Below, one piece after another: positions 35,353-44,994 of a DNA stretch of 64,000 nt. The notes under the pieces are model-generated. The model was not told where the DNA came from and ran no database searches. It saw only the letters and a program-made list of their open reading frames with translations. The first letter of the stretch is position 1. Each line of letters starts with the position of its first letter. The stretch is from Mesorhizobium sp. B4-1-4 (GTDB lineage Bacteria; Pseudomonadota; Alphaproteobacteria; Rhizobiales; Rhizobiaceae), in the NCBI RefSeq assembly GCF_006439395.2, contig NZ_CP083950.1, forward strand, positions 4,092,001 through 4,156,000, written 5' to 3'. The translations under genes and the position numbers were made by a program.

Positions 35353-36281
35353 CACCCTTTCACCGCGCCGGCGGCAATGCCGCGCACGAACCATCTGCCG
35401 GAGACGAAATAGATGACGAGCGGCACCGCCGCTGTCAGAATGGTGGCCGCCATATTGACATTGTACTCCCGCACGCCGGTCGTGGTGTTGACGATGTTGT
35501 TGAGCTGCACCGTCATCGGCCAGTTGGAGCGCCCGGCAAACACGATGCCGAACAGGAAGTCGTTCCAGATACCGGTCACCTGCAGGATGACGGCGACGAC
35601 CGTGATCGGCACCGACATCGGCAGCATGATGTAGATGAAGATGCGCCAGAAACCGGCGCCGTCGACGCGCGCCGCCTTGAACAGTTCGACCGGCATCGCC
35701 GCATAGAAATTGCGGAACAGCAGCGTCAGGATGGGCATTCCGAAGATCGTGTGCACGATGATGATGCCGGGCAGGGTCGCGAACAGCCCGACCGAGCTCA
35801 GTCCGATGATCAGCGGATAAATCACGACCTGATACGGCACGAAAGCGCCGAACACGAGCAACCCGAACAGCAGGTTGGCGCCCTTGTATGGCCAGAAGGT
35901 CAGCGCGTAACCGTTGATCGAGGCGCAGATGATCGAGATGACCACGCTCGGGACGGTGATCTTCAGCGAATTGTAGAAACCTGGACTGAGGCCGTTGCAG
36001 TCACGGCCGGTGCAGGCGTGAAGCCAGGCATCGGCCCAGGGCTGAAAGGTCGGGTCGCCCGGAAAGTTGAAAAGATGCCCCAGCCTGATCTCGGGCATCC
36101 CCTTCAGTGAAGTGACGACCATGATGTAGACCGGAATGAGGAAGAAGAGCGCCGCGACGATCAGGAAAGCGTAGATGCCGATGCGGCCGGCCGATATCCG
36201 TCGCGGCTTCGGCCCGAAGGGCGCAGCCTGATCCGGCGCTTCTTGCATCGGCCGGCTTGCCGTGGTTTGCACGGCGCTCAT
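35352..36281 (-). CDS. Sugar ABC transporter permease (MalG type)
   Basis: A 309-residue inner-membrane protein with six predicted helices after a cytoplasmic tail of about 30 residues. The EAA loop is AMPVELFKAARVDGAGFWRIF, the signature that docks with the ATPase. ATGA overlaps join it to both neighbours. The longer frame at the 5' side is antisense-like and was discarded. Confidence 0.93.
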   Translation of the reverse strand: MSAVQTTASRPMQEAPDQAAPFGPKPRRISAGRIGIYAFLIVAALFFLIPVYIMVVTSLKGMPEIRLGHLFNFPGDPTFQPWADAWLHACTGRDCNGLSPGFYNSLKITVPSVVISIICASINGYALTFWPYKGANLLFGLLVFGAFVPYQVVIYPLIIGLSSVGLFATLPGIIIVHTIFGMPILTLLFRNFYAAMPVELFKAARVDGAGFWRIFIYIMLPMSVPITVVAVILQVTGIWNDFLFGIVFAGRSNWPMTVQLNNIVNTTTGVREYNVNMAATILTAAVPLVIYFVSGRWFVRGIAAGAVKG

Positions 36282-37174
36282 ACGCCCGCTTCCTGCACTC
36301 GGTTGCGCCGCCACAGTACAAGTCCGGCGAACGCCAGCACGATCAGCACCGGCAGCAGCATCATCGTTGCAGCCGCCATGCCCTGGCCGACATTCTGGCG
36401 CACGGTGATGAGCTGGATGACATAGACGGCCGGCATGGATGTCGCGATGCCGGGACCACCACCGGTCATCGCGATGACCAGATCGTAGACGCGCACCACG
36501 CCGACGCACTGGAGAACGAAGGCGGTAGCGAACGCACCCTTCATCATTGGTGCCACGATGGACACATGCGTGCGCCACGTCGGAATACCGTCCACTCTCG
36601 CCGCCTTCCATATCTCCTCGTCGACGCCGCGCAGGCCTGCAAGCAGGATCGCCATCGTCACGCCCGAGCCCTGCCAGATGCCCGCCACGACCAGCGCATA
36701 GATCGCGGTATTGGCATCGACCAAGGGGGCGAAGCTGAAGCTCAACCAGCCCAGATTGCGCATCGCCTCCTGCAGGCCGAGATTGGGATCGAGCACCCAT
36801 TGCCACACAAGTCCGGTGACGATCAGCGACATGGCAAAGGGATAGAGGAAGATCGAGCGGAACAGGTCTTCCTGGCGGATGCGCTGGTCCATGAAAACGG
36901 CGAGCAAATAGCCGAACACCATGTTGCAGGTGATCGACATCAGGCCGAAGAACCAGATGTTGTTGACCGAGACGAGCCAGCGGTTATCGGCCCAAAGGCG
37001 CCTGTACTGCGCCAGGCCGACAAAATCATAGGTGGGGAAGAGCTTGGAACTGGTGAAGGACCACAGCACCGAGAAGCCGATGCCGATCACGAACACGCCC
37101 ACGGCGACGAGAATCATCGGTATCGTCCCGATCACCGCGGGCAGGTGAAATCTCTGCCTCCAGCTCTTCTGCAT
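36278..37174 (-). CDS. Sugar ABC transporter permease (MalF type)
   Basis: A 298-residue permease with about six helices; its EAA loop is GVDEEIWKAARVDGIPTW. It begins MQKSWRQRFHLPAV. It pairs with the MalG-type partner through a 4-bp overlap and starts 95 bp after the binding-protein gene. Confidence 0.93.
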   Translation of the reverse strand: MQKSWRQRFHLPAVIGTIPMILVAVGVFVIGIGFSVLWSFTSSKLFPTYDFVGLAQYRRLWADNRWLVSVNNIWFFGLMSITCNMVFGYLLAVFMDQRIRQEDLFRSIFLYPFAMSLIVTGLVWQWVLDPNLGLQEAMRNLGWLSFSFAPLVDANTAIYALVVAGIWQGSGVTMAILLAGLRGVDEEIWKAARVDGIPTWRTHVSIVAPMMKGAFATAFVLQCVGVVRVYDLVIAMTGGGPGIATSMPAVYVIQLITVRQNVGQGMAAATMMLLPVLIVLAFAGLVLWRRNRVQEAGV

Positions 37175-37269
37175 CGTCCGTTCTTCTCCACCTCACCAGG
37201 ACCCTGGGCAGGCCAGGGCAAGAATGGAGGCGTCACCCCGGGGCGGCGCCTCCAGGTGCCGGTCGGTTC

Positions 37270-38520
37270 CTAGTCGGAATTGCCGATGATGGTGGCGAAC
37301 TTCGCCGTGGCGTCGTCGGCCGTCATGGAGTCGTCGGCGAAGAACTGCGCGACGAGTTCATTAAGCTGCTGGTTGGTGTTCTCGGTGATGAACCTATTGG
37401 TCGCGGTGACGATCTTGGCCGGATCTTCCACGGCTTTCAGCGCCTTCTGCATGCACGGATCGGCCGTCGACATATCGACGTCGCCGCGCACGGGCATGGA
37501 ACCCTTGGCATTGTTGAACGCGACCTGGACCTCCGGGCTGATGAGCAGGGCCGCAAGTCGCTTCTGCGCCGCCTCGACATCAGCATTGCCCTGCTTGAAG
37601 AACACGATGATGTCGCCGTCGGTGCTGACAACCGGCTTGTCCTCGTTGAGGCCAATCATGCAGCCGAAATCCTTGACACCGGTCATGCCGGCGGCCGCGA
37701 ATTCGCCGCGCGCCCAGTCGCCCATCACTTGAAGCCCGGCCTTGCCGGTGATCAGCAAGTTGGTGGTGTCGTTCCAGTTGCGGTTGGCGTAGCCGTTGTC
37801 GGTGAACTGCTTCAGCGCCCTCAGCTGCGTGAACACGCTTTTCATCTCGGGACCGCCGGCAATTTCGGCACTCTTCTTGGTATACATCTCGTCGCGCTTG
37901 GCGACACCGAGAGCCTCGGTAACCATGTCTTGGAAAAGCAACTGGATCTGCCAGCCATTGCCGTCGCCGCCGATAGCGAAGGGAATGAAGCCTGCCTCCT
38001 TGATCTTCGGCGCGGCCGCGATGAAATCAGCCATGTTCTTCGGCTCCGGCACGCCCGCTTTCGCGAATACCGGCTTGGAGTACCAGGCCCAGTAATTCGA
38101 GTGGATGTTGACCGGGACGCACCACCAGTGGCCGTTAACGAGACAGGCGCTGCCGATCGCTTTCGGGCGAATGACCTCGTCCCATTTGCCGGCGGTCGCG
38201 ACATCGGTGAGGTCGAGCAGCTTGCCGCCTGAAATCAATTCCTCGTACTGCCGGCCGGGATTGAACTGAGCCGCACCGGGCGGGTCGCCGCCGAGCACGC
38301 GCTGCATGACGGTCGAGCGGGCCGTCTCGCCCAGAGCAATGGCGCTGTCCACCCACTTGTCGCCGTGGCCGTCGTTGTCGAAGGCCTTTGCGAACTGCGA
38401 GACCGCCGCCGACTCGCCCTTCGACGTCCACCAGTGAATTACTTCCAGGTTGGCCGCGGCCGCGGCAAAATCGAACGCCACCGTCGCCGCGAACGCAGCG
38501 GTCAGGACTTTGTATCGCAT
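37270..38520 (-). CDS. Extracellular sugar-binding protein of an ABC transporter
   Basis: A 416-residue periplasmic binding protein with a signal peptide (about 22 residues, ending AAAA-N). The mature N-terminus LEVIHWWTSKGESAAV is typical of the glucose/mannose-type CUT1 binding proteins, as are the NWNDTTNLLITGKAG and MGDWARGEF segments. It has GGAGG just upstream of its start. First gene of the operon, preceded at 19 bp by an operator-like palindrome. The ligand is not deducible. Confidence 0.92.
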   Translation of the reverse strand: MRYKVLTAAFAATVAFDFAAAAANLEVIHWWTSKGESAAVSQFAKAFDNDGHGDKWVDSAIALGETARSTVMQRVLGGDPPGAAQFNPGRQYEELISGGKLLDLTDVATAGKWDEVIRPKAIGSACLVNGHWWCVPVNIHSNYWAWYSKPVFAKAGVPEPKNMADFIAAAPKIKEAGFIPFAIGGDGNGWQIQLLFQDMVTEALGVAKRDEMYTKKSAEIAGGPEMKSVFTQLRALKQFTDNGYANRNWNDTTNLLITGKAGLQVMGDWARGEFAAAGMTGVKDFGCMIGLNEDKPVVSTDGDIIVFFKQGNADVEAAQKRLAALLISPEVQVAFNNAKGSMPVRGDVDMSTADPCMQKALKAVEDPAKIVTATNRFITENTNQQLNELVAQFFADDSMTADDATAKFATIIGNSD

Positions 38521-38538
38521 TTCGGTTTCCTCCCAGAA

Positions 38539-38554
38539 TCTGAAACGTTACAGA
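38539..38554. promoter_or_regulatory. LacI-family operator candidate, operon side
   Basis: TCTGAAACGTTACAGA is a near-perfect palindrome with the CG centre typical of LacI/GalR sites. It ends 19 bp from the binding-protein start and is the reverse complement (one mismatch) of the site at 38817-38832. Confidence 0.75.
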
Positions 38555-38816
38555 TTTTCGATAGGGCAATTGCGCTGATGACGCAACCCCAGGCACGAAG
38601 CCCGCCGGACATTTTTTCGGGCCCCGAATAAAATGGGACCGACCATCAAAGCTTCTGTGCGTCGCAATATGAGCTATCGCAGTGCAAAACAGCCAAACTC
38701 CCACGAGGGTCCGCACCAAGCTCACAAGAGGCGGCGCTTCGCCCTTGGATTCCCAAAGAGAATTCAGGCTCGTGCGTTCACCTTCAAATACGCCGGTCGG
38801 CGAACGAGATTGGCAA

Positions 38817-38832
38817 TCTGTAACGTTTCAGT
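38817..38832. promoter_or_regulatory. LacI-family operator candidate, regulator side
   Basis: TCTGTAACGTTTCAGT matches the site at 38539-38554 in inverted orientation, about 100 bp upstream of the regulator gene. Two sites 278 bp apart would permit looping and autoregulation. Confidence 0.75.
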
Positions 38833-38932
38833 ATATTGGCACCCCTCACCGGGCCTGAAGTCACGCCGCGCTGCTAATCGCGGCGATTGCCGACCCGGTG
38901 TGCGGCTGCTAAGCGCCTGACGGGCGGGATGA

Positions 38933-39976
38933 ATGGACAGACGACGCACGGACAAGGGTCACGAAACGTCGGCGCAAGGGCGGCCGACGCTGAAGACGCT
39001 TGCCTTCATGACCGGGCTCGGCGTCACCACCGTGTCGCGCGCGCTGAAGGATGCGCCGGAGATCGGCGCCGAGACTAGGCGCCGTGTCCAACTTGTGGCC
39101 AAGCAGATCGGCTATCGCCCAAACCGCGCCGGAGTGCGCCTGCGCACCGGCAAGACCAACGTCATCAGCCTTGTGCTCAACACCGAGCATGAGCTGATGA
39201 GCTTCGTCTCTGACATCATCTATGGCGTCACGGAAGTCATCGCCGGTACGCCTTACCATCTGATCGTCACGCCCTACTCGCGCTTGCAGGATCCGCTTGA
39301 TCCGGTCCGCTATCTCGTGGAGACGGGCTCCGCCGATGGCGTCATCATTTCACGCACACAGCCGAACGATCCAAGGGCCCGCTACTTGCTGGAGCACGGC
39401 ATCCCCTTCGCAACGCACGGCCGCACCGACATGGGGCTGGTGCACCCCTTTCATGATTTCGACAATTACGCCTTCGCGACCGAGGCGGTGCGCCATCTCG
39501 CCGGCATGGGCCGGCATCGGCTTGCTCTGCTGGCACCGCCGGTCGGTTTGACCTATCACCGCCACACGGTGAACGGCTTTGCAGATGCGCTGAGCGAAGT
39601 CGGCGCCTCGGAGGTGCCGTTCAACACGGTTTCCATCGACCACTCGATCGAGGAGATCAGGACCAGGACCGCGCAGTTGATGCGGCGCGATATCAGGCCG
39701 GACGGGATCATCAGCAGTGCCGCCGCCGCGACGCTCGCCATCGTGGCCGGCATAGAGGACGCCGGCCTGAAGCTCGGCCGCGATGTCGATGTGGTATCGA
39801 AGCAGTCGTCGGAGCTGCTGCACCTGTTCCGGCATGAATTGCTGGTCGTCAACGAAGACTTCCGGCTGGCCGGCTCCGAGCTTGCCCGCTCGGTGCTCGG
39901 CTGGATCGGCGGCGCCGCACCCGGCTCGCTGCAGAGCCTGAGCGAGCCGAAGGGGGTAGTGGCCTATGGCGGTTAG
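38933..39976 (+). CDS. LacI-family transcriptional regulator of the sugar operon
   Basis: A 347-residue repressor. The DNA-binding helix-turn-helix is PTLKTLAFMTGLGVTTVSRAL with hinge GYRPNRAGVRLRTGKT (residues about 18-75), followed by a periplasmic-binding-like sensor domain. GGGCGGGA precedes the start. It is divergent from the sugar operon, and the palindromes between them are its probable targets. The effector is likely the transported sugar or a phosphorylated product. Confidence 0.93.
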   Translation: MDRRRTDKGHETSAQGRPTLKTLAFMTGLGVTTVSRALKDAPEIGAETRRRVQLVAKQIGYRPNRAGVRLRTGKTNVISLVLNTEHELMSFVSDIIYGVTEVIAGTPYHLIVTPYSRLQDPLDPVRYLVETGSADGVIISRTQPNDPRARYLLEHGIPFATHGRTDMGLVHPFHDFDNYAFATEAVRHLAGMGRHRLALLAPPVGLTYHRHTVNGFADALSEVGASEVPFNTVSIDHSIEEIRTRTAQLMRRDIRPDGIISSAAAATLAIVAGIEDAGLKLGRDVDVVSKQSSELLHLFRHELLVVNEDFRLAGSELARSVLGWIGGAAPGSLQSLSEPKGVVAYGG

Positions 39977-39988
39977 CCAGGCTCTGGT

Positions 39989-41416
39989 CTAGCCGGCAGC
40001 GCCGCTGCCCCACGGTCCATGGAAGGCGCCCTGCTCGCCGATGCGCTCGAAGCCATGCGCGCCGAAGAAGTCGCGCTGCGCCTGGATCAGGTTGGAAGTG
40101 CCGCGGCCCTGGCGGTAGCTGTCGAAATAGGCAAGTGCGGAAGACAGCGCCGGCACTGGCGAACCGGCCTCCGAGGCCCGCGCCACCACGCGGCGCAGCG
40201 ACGGATGCGCTTCCTTCATCATGGCGATGAAGGCCGGCGCCATCAAAAGGTTGGTCGAAGCGCCGCCGCTGCCGAAAGCCTCGGCCATCGTGTCCAACAT
40301 CTGCGAGCGGATGATGCAGCCGGCACGCCAGATCTTGGCGATGGTCGGCATCGGCAGGTTCCAGTTGAATTCCTTCGAGGCGCCGCTCATCACCGCGAAA
40401 CCTTGCGCATAGGCGGCGATCTTGCCGGCGAACAGCGCCAGTTCGAGGTCCTTCAGCAGCGCGTCCTTGTCGCCGGGAATCTTCGTCACGCCGACATCGC
40501 CATAGGCCTTTTCGGCCGCCAGCCGCTCGTCCTTGAGCGATGACAGAACGCGCGCCGCCACCGCCGCCTCGATCGCGGTCGCTGGAATACCAAGTTGCTG
40601 CGCCTCGATGACAGACCATTTGCCGGTGCCCTTCTGGCCAGCGCGGTCGAGGATGATGTCGACTACCGGCTTGCCGGTCTTCGGATCGTCGGCGGCCAGC
40701 ACTTTGGCGGTGATCTCGATCAGGTAGGAGTTCAGCCGGCCCTTTTTCCAATCCTCAAAAACCGCGCCGATCTCCTTCGGCCCCATGCCCAGGCCGTCTC
40801 GCAGGACGCCATAGATTTCGGCGATCATCTGCATGTCGGCATATTCGATGCCGTTATGGATGGTCTTGACGAAATGTCCGGCGCCGTCGGTGCCGAGCCA
40901 GGCGGCGCAGGGCTCATCCCTGAACTTGGCGGAGATGGCGGTCAGCACTTTCTCGACACGCTTCCAGGAGTCCTCCGTGCCGCCGACCATGATCGACGGT
41001 CCGTGGCGCGCACCCTCCTCACCGCCGGACACGCCCATGCCGATGAAGGTGAGGCCCGAGCCGGACAGCTCGGAAAAGCGCCGCATCGTGTCGCGGAAAT
41101 TGGCATTGCCGGCGTCGATGACGATGTCGTTGTTGGACAGCACACCGCGCAGGGCTTCGATCTGTTCGTCGACCGGCTTGCCGGCCAGCACCATGATGAT
41201 GATCGGGCGCGGCGGCCGGATCGCCGCGGCAAGTTCCTCCAGGCTGTAGCAGGGAACAATCATATCCCTGAGCGCACCGGCATTCTCGACGAAGGCGTCC
41301 GTGCGTGCCTTGGTCCGGTTGAAGACGGCGATGCGGTGCCCATGCTCGGCAATATTGAGCGCCAGGTTGGAACCCATCGTGCCAAGGCCGATCAGGCCTA
41401 TTTCGGCTTTTTCCAT
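39989..41416 (-). CDS. gnd: 6-phosphogluconate dehydrogenase (decarboxylating)
   Basis: A 475-residue enzyme of the pentose phosphate pathway converting 6-phosphogluconate to ribulose 5-phosphate, CO2 and NADPH. GLGTMGSNLALNIAEHG binds the cofactor, GVSGGEEGARHGPSIM is the family signature, and GIEYADMQMIAE holds catalytic residues. Length matches the long form. The convergent 3' end of the LacI gene lies 12 bp away. Confidence 0.96.
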   Translation of the reverse strand: MEKAEIGLIGLGTMGSNLALNIAEHGHRIAVFNRTKARTDAFVENAGALRDMIVPCYSLEELAAAIRPPRPIIIMVLAGKPVDEQIEALRGVLSNNDIVIDAGNANFRDTMRRFSELSGSGLTFIGMGVSGGEEGARHGPSIMVGGTEDSWKRVEKVLTAISAKFRDEPCAAWLGTDGAGHFVKTIHNGIEYADMQMIAEIYGVLRDGLGMGPKEIGAVFEDWKKGRLNSYLIEITAKVLAADDPKTGKPVVDIILDRAGQKGTGKWSVIEAQQLGIPATAIEAAVAARVLSSLKDERLAAEKAYGDVGVTKIPGDKDALLKDLELALFAGKIAAYAQGFAVMSGASKEFNWNLPMPTIAKIWRAGCIIRSQMLDTMAEAFGSGGASTNLLMAPAFIAMMKEAHPSLRRVVARASEAGSPVPALSSALAYFDSYRQGRGTSNLIQAQRDFFGAHGFERIGEQGAFHGPWGSGAAG

Positions 41417-41596
41417 CGTTTCTTCCCTGCTTCCGGATCGTCTGTTGAGCCGCGATTTGCGGGCGATACCCGTTCTTCCCGGGATGCCCGTTCTTTCCAG
41501 GATGATTGACGGGCCTTCAGGCCGCCGTCAACCGCCTCGCCAATTTGTGTTGCCAGTAAGCCGCCGAGTCCGCCTTGCAGGCGACCATATGGAAAA

Positions 41597-43233
41597 TCAC
41601 GGCCTGATGTCCACCGGCGCTTCGATCTTCACCATCTCGAAATCCGAGACCAGGATGTTGAGGCGAACCGTCCAGCGGCCTTGTACCGGGATGACGAGGT
41701 TGTCGATACGCCAGCCGCCATTGCCGGATTTGGTCGCCGCGCGCTTCAGCGGTTCGATTCCGGAATCCGGTTTCGACAGCACCAACGTCACTTCCCTGGC
41801 ATCGAGCGGCCCGAAATCGCCGGTCATGATAATCATCGAGGCGGCGACCGGCCCGGCATGACCCGGCGTGATGGAGAGATCGGCCATTGCCTGCAGCGCA
41901 TGGATGTGGATTGAAACCGGCTGTGCCGCCGCGATCGCCAGGGCCCGTGGCGGCGGCGTGAAGCGCCAGCCCGCGGCGACGCCGAAGATCGCCAGCACGA
42001 TCAGCATTTCGACGCCGATCGAGCGGGTGAGCCTGCGTTGCACCTCCGTTGAGCCCCCCTCGGCCGAGGCGGTGAGTTTCCAGCGATTGACGGCGGCAAG
42101 CGTGAACAGGAAGACCAGCAATGCGAGCTTGTCCAGCAGCAGCCGGCCATAGGCGGTGCCGATCAGCGCCGGGGGCGTCTGTACCTGGATGATGGCGAGG
42201 ACGACGCCGGCCGCGGCAAGCACGGCCACGAAGGCAGGATCGTCCATGAGAAGCGGCGCAGGAACGCAAGAGCGTCGACCGTTTGGCGCTTCAGCGCGAG
42301 ACCGAGCGGCACCAGTGCGCCGGCCCAGAAAGCAATGCCGGCGCCATGGACGAACACCGACGGCCGTGTCAGCCATTGCGGCTCGGCCGCACTGGCATGG
42401 CCGCTGGCCGCGAGCGCGAGACCAACGCCAGCCAGACCGGCAAGGGCAAATGGCTTGCCCAACACACGCGGTCCAGCCAGCGACAGCAGGCCCAGCCCTA
42501 GCGCGATCAGGGCGATCAGCACCGTCCAGCCGAAGCTGGTGCCGAGCCCGGTCCGCCAGATCATCGGTTGCGCCAGCTGAGTGAGCGGCGCCCCCAGCGC
42601 ATCGAGCCCTTGGAAACCAAGCGAGAGGGGTGCCGCCACCAGCCCGCACAGGATCGCGGCCGTCACGAAGCGCTGGCCGGCGCGTCCGTCCCCGGCCAGC
42701 CAGGCAAGGGCGAAGGCGCCGCCGACGCCGAGGAAAAGGCCGATATAGAGAAACACCTTGCCGATCCAGATCGCCGATCGTTGCGGCCAGTCGACCGCCT
42801 CGGACACGACGGGTGGTTCGCTCGGCGCGCCGATGGAAAATAAGAGCGAGCCGCCGACCGGATGCCCGTCGGCGGATATGACACGCCAGCTCAGCACATG
42901 GGTGCCGGACTTCAGCGCCCGCGGATTGTCGATCTCGACCGTCTGGTCGCTGAGGCGGAAGGATGTCAGCGGCATCGGCGTGCCGTCAGGTTTCACCAGC
43001 GTCAGCACCAGCGGCGAAACCGGCTCGCTGAAAGTCAGTAAGAACCGCGCCGGAGCCTGTGCCAGCACGGCACCGTCGGCCGGTTCAGTCTTGATCAACG
43101 CGGCATGGGCAAAGGCCTGGCTCGTCGAAACCATGACGATAAACGCCATGACCACGCAGAGCAGACCGCCGGCTGCCCAGCCGGCGCCCTTGCTGATCAC
43201 AGCGGCCCTCTGAAGTGGGAATATCGCGTTCAT
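41597..43233 (-). pseudogene. CopC-CopD (YcnJ-like) copper protein fusion, frameshifted
   Basis: Two frames together encode one fusion protein. From 43233 a signal peptide leads into a CopC domain (AHAALIKTEPADGA, with N-terminal copper His, and ISADGHPVGGSLLF), then CopD membrane helices up to ALAFLRRFSWTILP. The frame then breaks near 42238; the homologous sequence continues in another frame with VAVLAAAGVVLAIIQVQ and ends at 41597. Restoring one missing base at the junction gives a continuous CopD. Either a real pseudogene, a phase-variable change or a sequencing error. Expected role: periplasmic copper binding and import. Confidence 0.85.
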
Positions 43234-43288
43234 GTCGTCGCCACCGAACTGGCGGCGCGCCCTGCGGACCGAGCGCGCCGCCAGGAGA

Positions 43289-43807
43289 TCATTTCTTCGG
43301 CGTGAGCTTGATGCCGGGCGCCGGATTCTCCAGCGCGTCTTCATCCTGCCCTGCCGCCGGAATCTCGATCCAGCGCTCGGAGGCGCCGTCGCATTCCTGC
43401 ACCACCGGGAAGTAGAGTTTCTGGTTGACGGGCAGATCAGCCGTCAGCGTCGCGCGGAAGACAAACTCGTCATAGAATTCATCCGGCAGGCTGCCGCCGC
43501 TCCAGTCGACTTCCTTGACCCCGTCGGTCACCGCCTGATCATAGAGCTGGTAGGATTTTTCATATTTGCCCTTCTTGGTCTGCAGCGTCCAACTCGGCTT
43601 CGGCATTGGCTTCACCGCGATCACCCCTTCCGGGATCTGCACGCGTACGGCGGTCGTGGCCTTGCCGTCGCAACCATGCGGCACCCGCAGCACGGCTTTG
43701 TAGGTCGAGCCGACCGCCGCTTCCTGGGTTTCGAGCGTTATGTGCGCGGAAGCGGCATTTGTCCCCAGCACGAGAAGCGTGCCGGCCGCCAAAAGATATT
43801 TGTTCAT
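43289..43807 (-). CDS. YcnI-like DUF1775 copper-associated protein
   Basis: A 172-residue exported protein. GAGGGACC precedes the ATG at 43807. A signal peptide ends at ASA before HITLETQEAAVGSTY; the N-terminal His of the mature protein is the copper ligand in YcnI. RVPHGCDGKATTAVRVQIPEGV is the DUF1775 core. It lies 55 bp before the CopC-CopD gene and after the PCu(A)C gene, so it is part of the copper operon. Confidence 0.9.
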   Translation of the reverse strand: MNKYLLAAGTLLVLGTNAASAHITLETQEAAVGSTYKAVLRVPHGCDGKATTAVRVQIPEGVIAVKPMPKPSWTLQTKKGKYEKSYQLYDQAVTDGVKEVDWSGGSLPDEFYDEFVFRATLTADLPVNQKLYFPVVQECDGASERWIEIPAAGQDEDALENPAPGIKLTPKK

Positions 43808-43845
43808 GATGGTCCCTCTGATTTCAAAATTCTGGAATAGGCTGA

Positions 43846-44385
43846 TCAATTGGCGTGATCGTCCATGCCGCCCATCTCGCCCATGCCTTCGACAGCGAAC
43901 TCGACATTGACCGTGCCGGCCTTCTCGAAGGTCAGCGTGGCGGCAAATTTTTCGCCCTGCTTGGGTTGCCGCTTCAGACCGATGAACATCAGGTGATAGC
44001 CGCCGGGCGCTAGTGCGACCTTGCCGCCGGCGGGGATCTCCAGGCCACCGGAAACCGGCCGCATGGTCATGACGCCGTCCTTGACGCCCATCTCATGCAG
44101 CTCGGCCTTTTCCGAGACATCGGAGGAAATCGACAGCAGCCGGTCCGGCGCGCTGCCTTTGTTGGTGATGGTGAAGTAGCCTCCGGCCACCTTGGCGCCG
44201 GCCGGCGTTGCGCGCGACCAGGGATGCTCGATCTCGAGATCGCCGATCTTGAACTCATGCGCCAGGACAGTCTGGGCGCCGACGAACGACAGGACAAGAG
44301 CCAGCGCGGCAATGCCGAGACGCTCCTGAAGGTAAGACAATATGCGGCCGAACATAGGGCGCGCCATAGGGGAATGATGGGACAT
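43846..44385 (-). CDS. Copper chaperone PCu(A)C
   Basis: A 179-residue periplasmic Cu(I) chaperone. GGAG lies upstream of the ATG at 44385; a much longer frame is mostly noncoding. After a hydrophobic leader (about 22-42) the mature domain has EHPWSRATPAGAKVAGGYF and the copper motif with H97, M99, M106/M108, H131 and M133 in ELHEMG and GGYHLMFIGL. Such proteins deliver copper to cytochrome oxidase. Confidence 0.93.
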   Translation of the reverse strand: MSHHSPMARPMFGRILSYLQERLGIAALALVLSFVGAQTVLAHEFKIGDLEIEHPWSRATPAGAKVAGGYFTITNKGSAPDRLLSISSDVSEKAELHEMGVKDGVMTMRPVSGGLEIPAGGKVALAPGGYHLMFIGLKRQPKQGEKFAATLTFEKAGTVNVEFAVEGMGEMGGMDDHAN

Positions 44386-44480
44386 GGTTGCTCCATGAAG
44401 TGATGATCGCGCCGTTGCCGGTCGCGAGCGTTTTGATCTTTGGATGGGCGCCCGCGAAAGGTTTCGCCGGGCAAGCAGGC

Positions 44481-44837
44481 TCAGGCCGCCAGCGGCGGTG
44501 CGCGCGGGTTCGACGGTGAGCGCTCGCGCGCGAACTCGAGATGAACGCTCGCCGGAAAGATGAAGGCGACTGGTTCGAAGGAAAGGCTGGCCAGCGCCAG
44601 CCCGGCATCGGGCGGCGGCGCGAAGGCTGATGAAAACATGCCGCAGCCGAGCACGCAACATGCCGGCAGATGGCTCGGATGCTGATCGTCGCTCGGAAGC
44701 TGGGTAGCGCCATCGTGAGTGCAGATGACGTTGCCGAAAACGTCGAGCTGCGCGGCATCCGGGCTGGTGCCGAAGGCAAACGCACCGAGCGTAGACTGGA
44801 GCAGCAGCAGATAGGCCGCGACAAGCGCGATCGGCAT
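44481..44837 (-). CDS. DUF2946-like Cys-rich membrane-associated protein
   Basis: A 118-residue protein with an N-terminal hydrophobic helix (PIALVAAYLLLLQSTLGAF), a Cys/His segment HLPACCVLGCGM and a Pro-rich tail. This fits small DUF2946-type proteins found with copper genes. An upstream TTG at 44864 with GAGG is a possible alternative start. Copper binding through the Cys motif is an inference. Confidence 0.75.
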   Translation of the reverse strand: MPIALVAAYLLLLQSTLGAFAFGTSPDAAQLDVFGNVICTHDGATQLPSDDQHPSHLPACCVLGCGMFSSAFAPPPDAGLALASLSFEPVAFIFPASVHLEFARERSPSNPRAPPLAA

Positions 44838-44994
44838 GCTCCACCGTCTCCCCCGGCCGTTCAAACCATCTGCCTCTTCGAGTGACTACCGGAAAGGTAC
44901 TTATCACGGCAGCTGGAGGTCGAAAATTGCCAATTCGAGGCTGCGGCAACGCGGCGCGACAAACTCGGGCAGCTTCGCGACCTTCCGATGCGGT

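Larger units (their letters stand above)
38521..38932. other. Divergent promoter region of the sugar operon and lacI-family gene
   Basis: This 412-bp gap contains two matching operator-like sites (listed separately) and presumably both promoters. No further gene is seen. Confidence 0.7.

Noticed and set aside
43846..44949. 367-codon frame that includes the PCu(A)C gene
   Set aside because: Only the part from 44385 is family-like and has a ribosome site; upstream codons overlap the DUF2946 gene in another frame.
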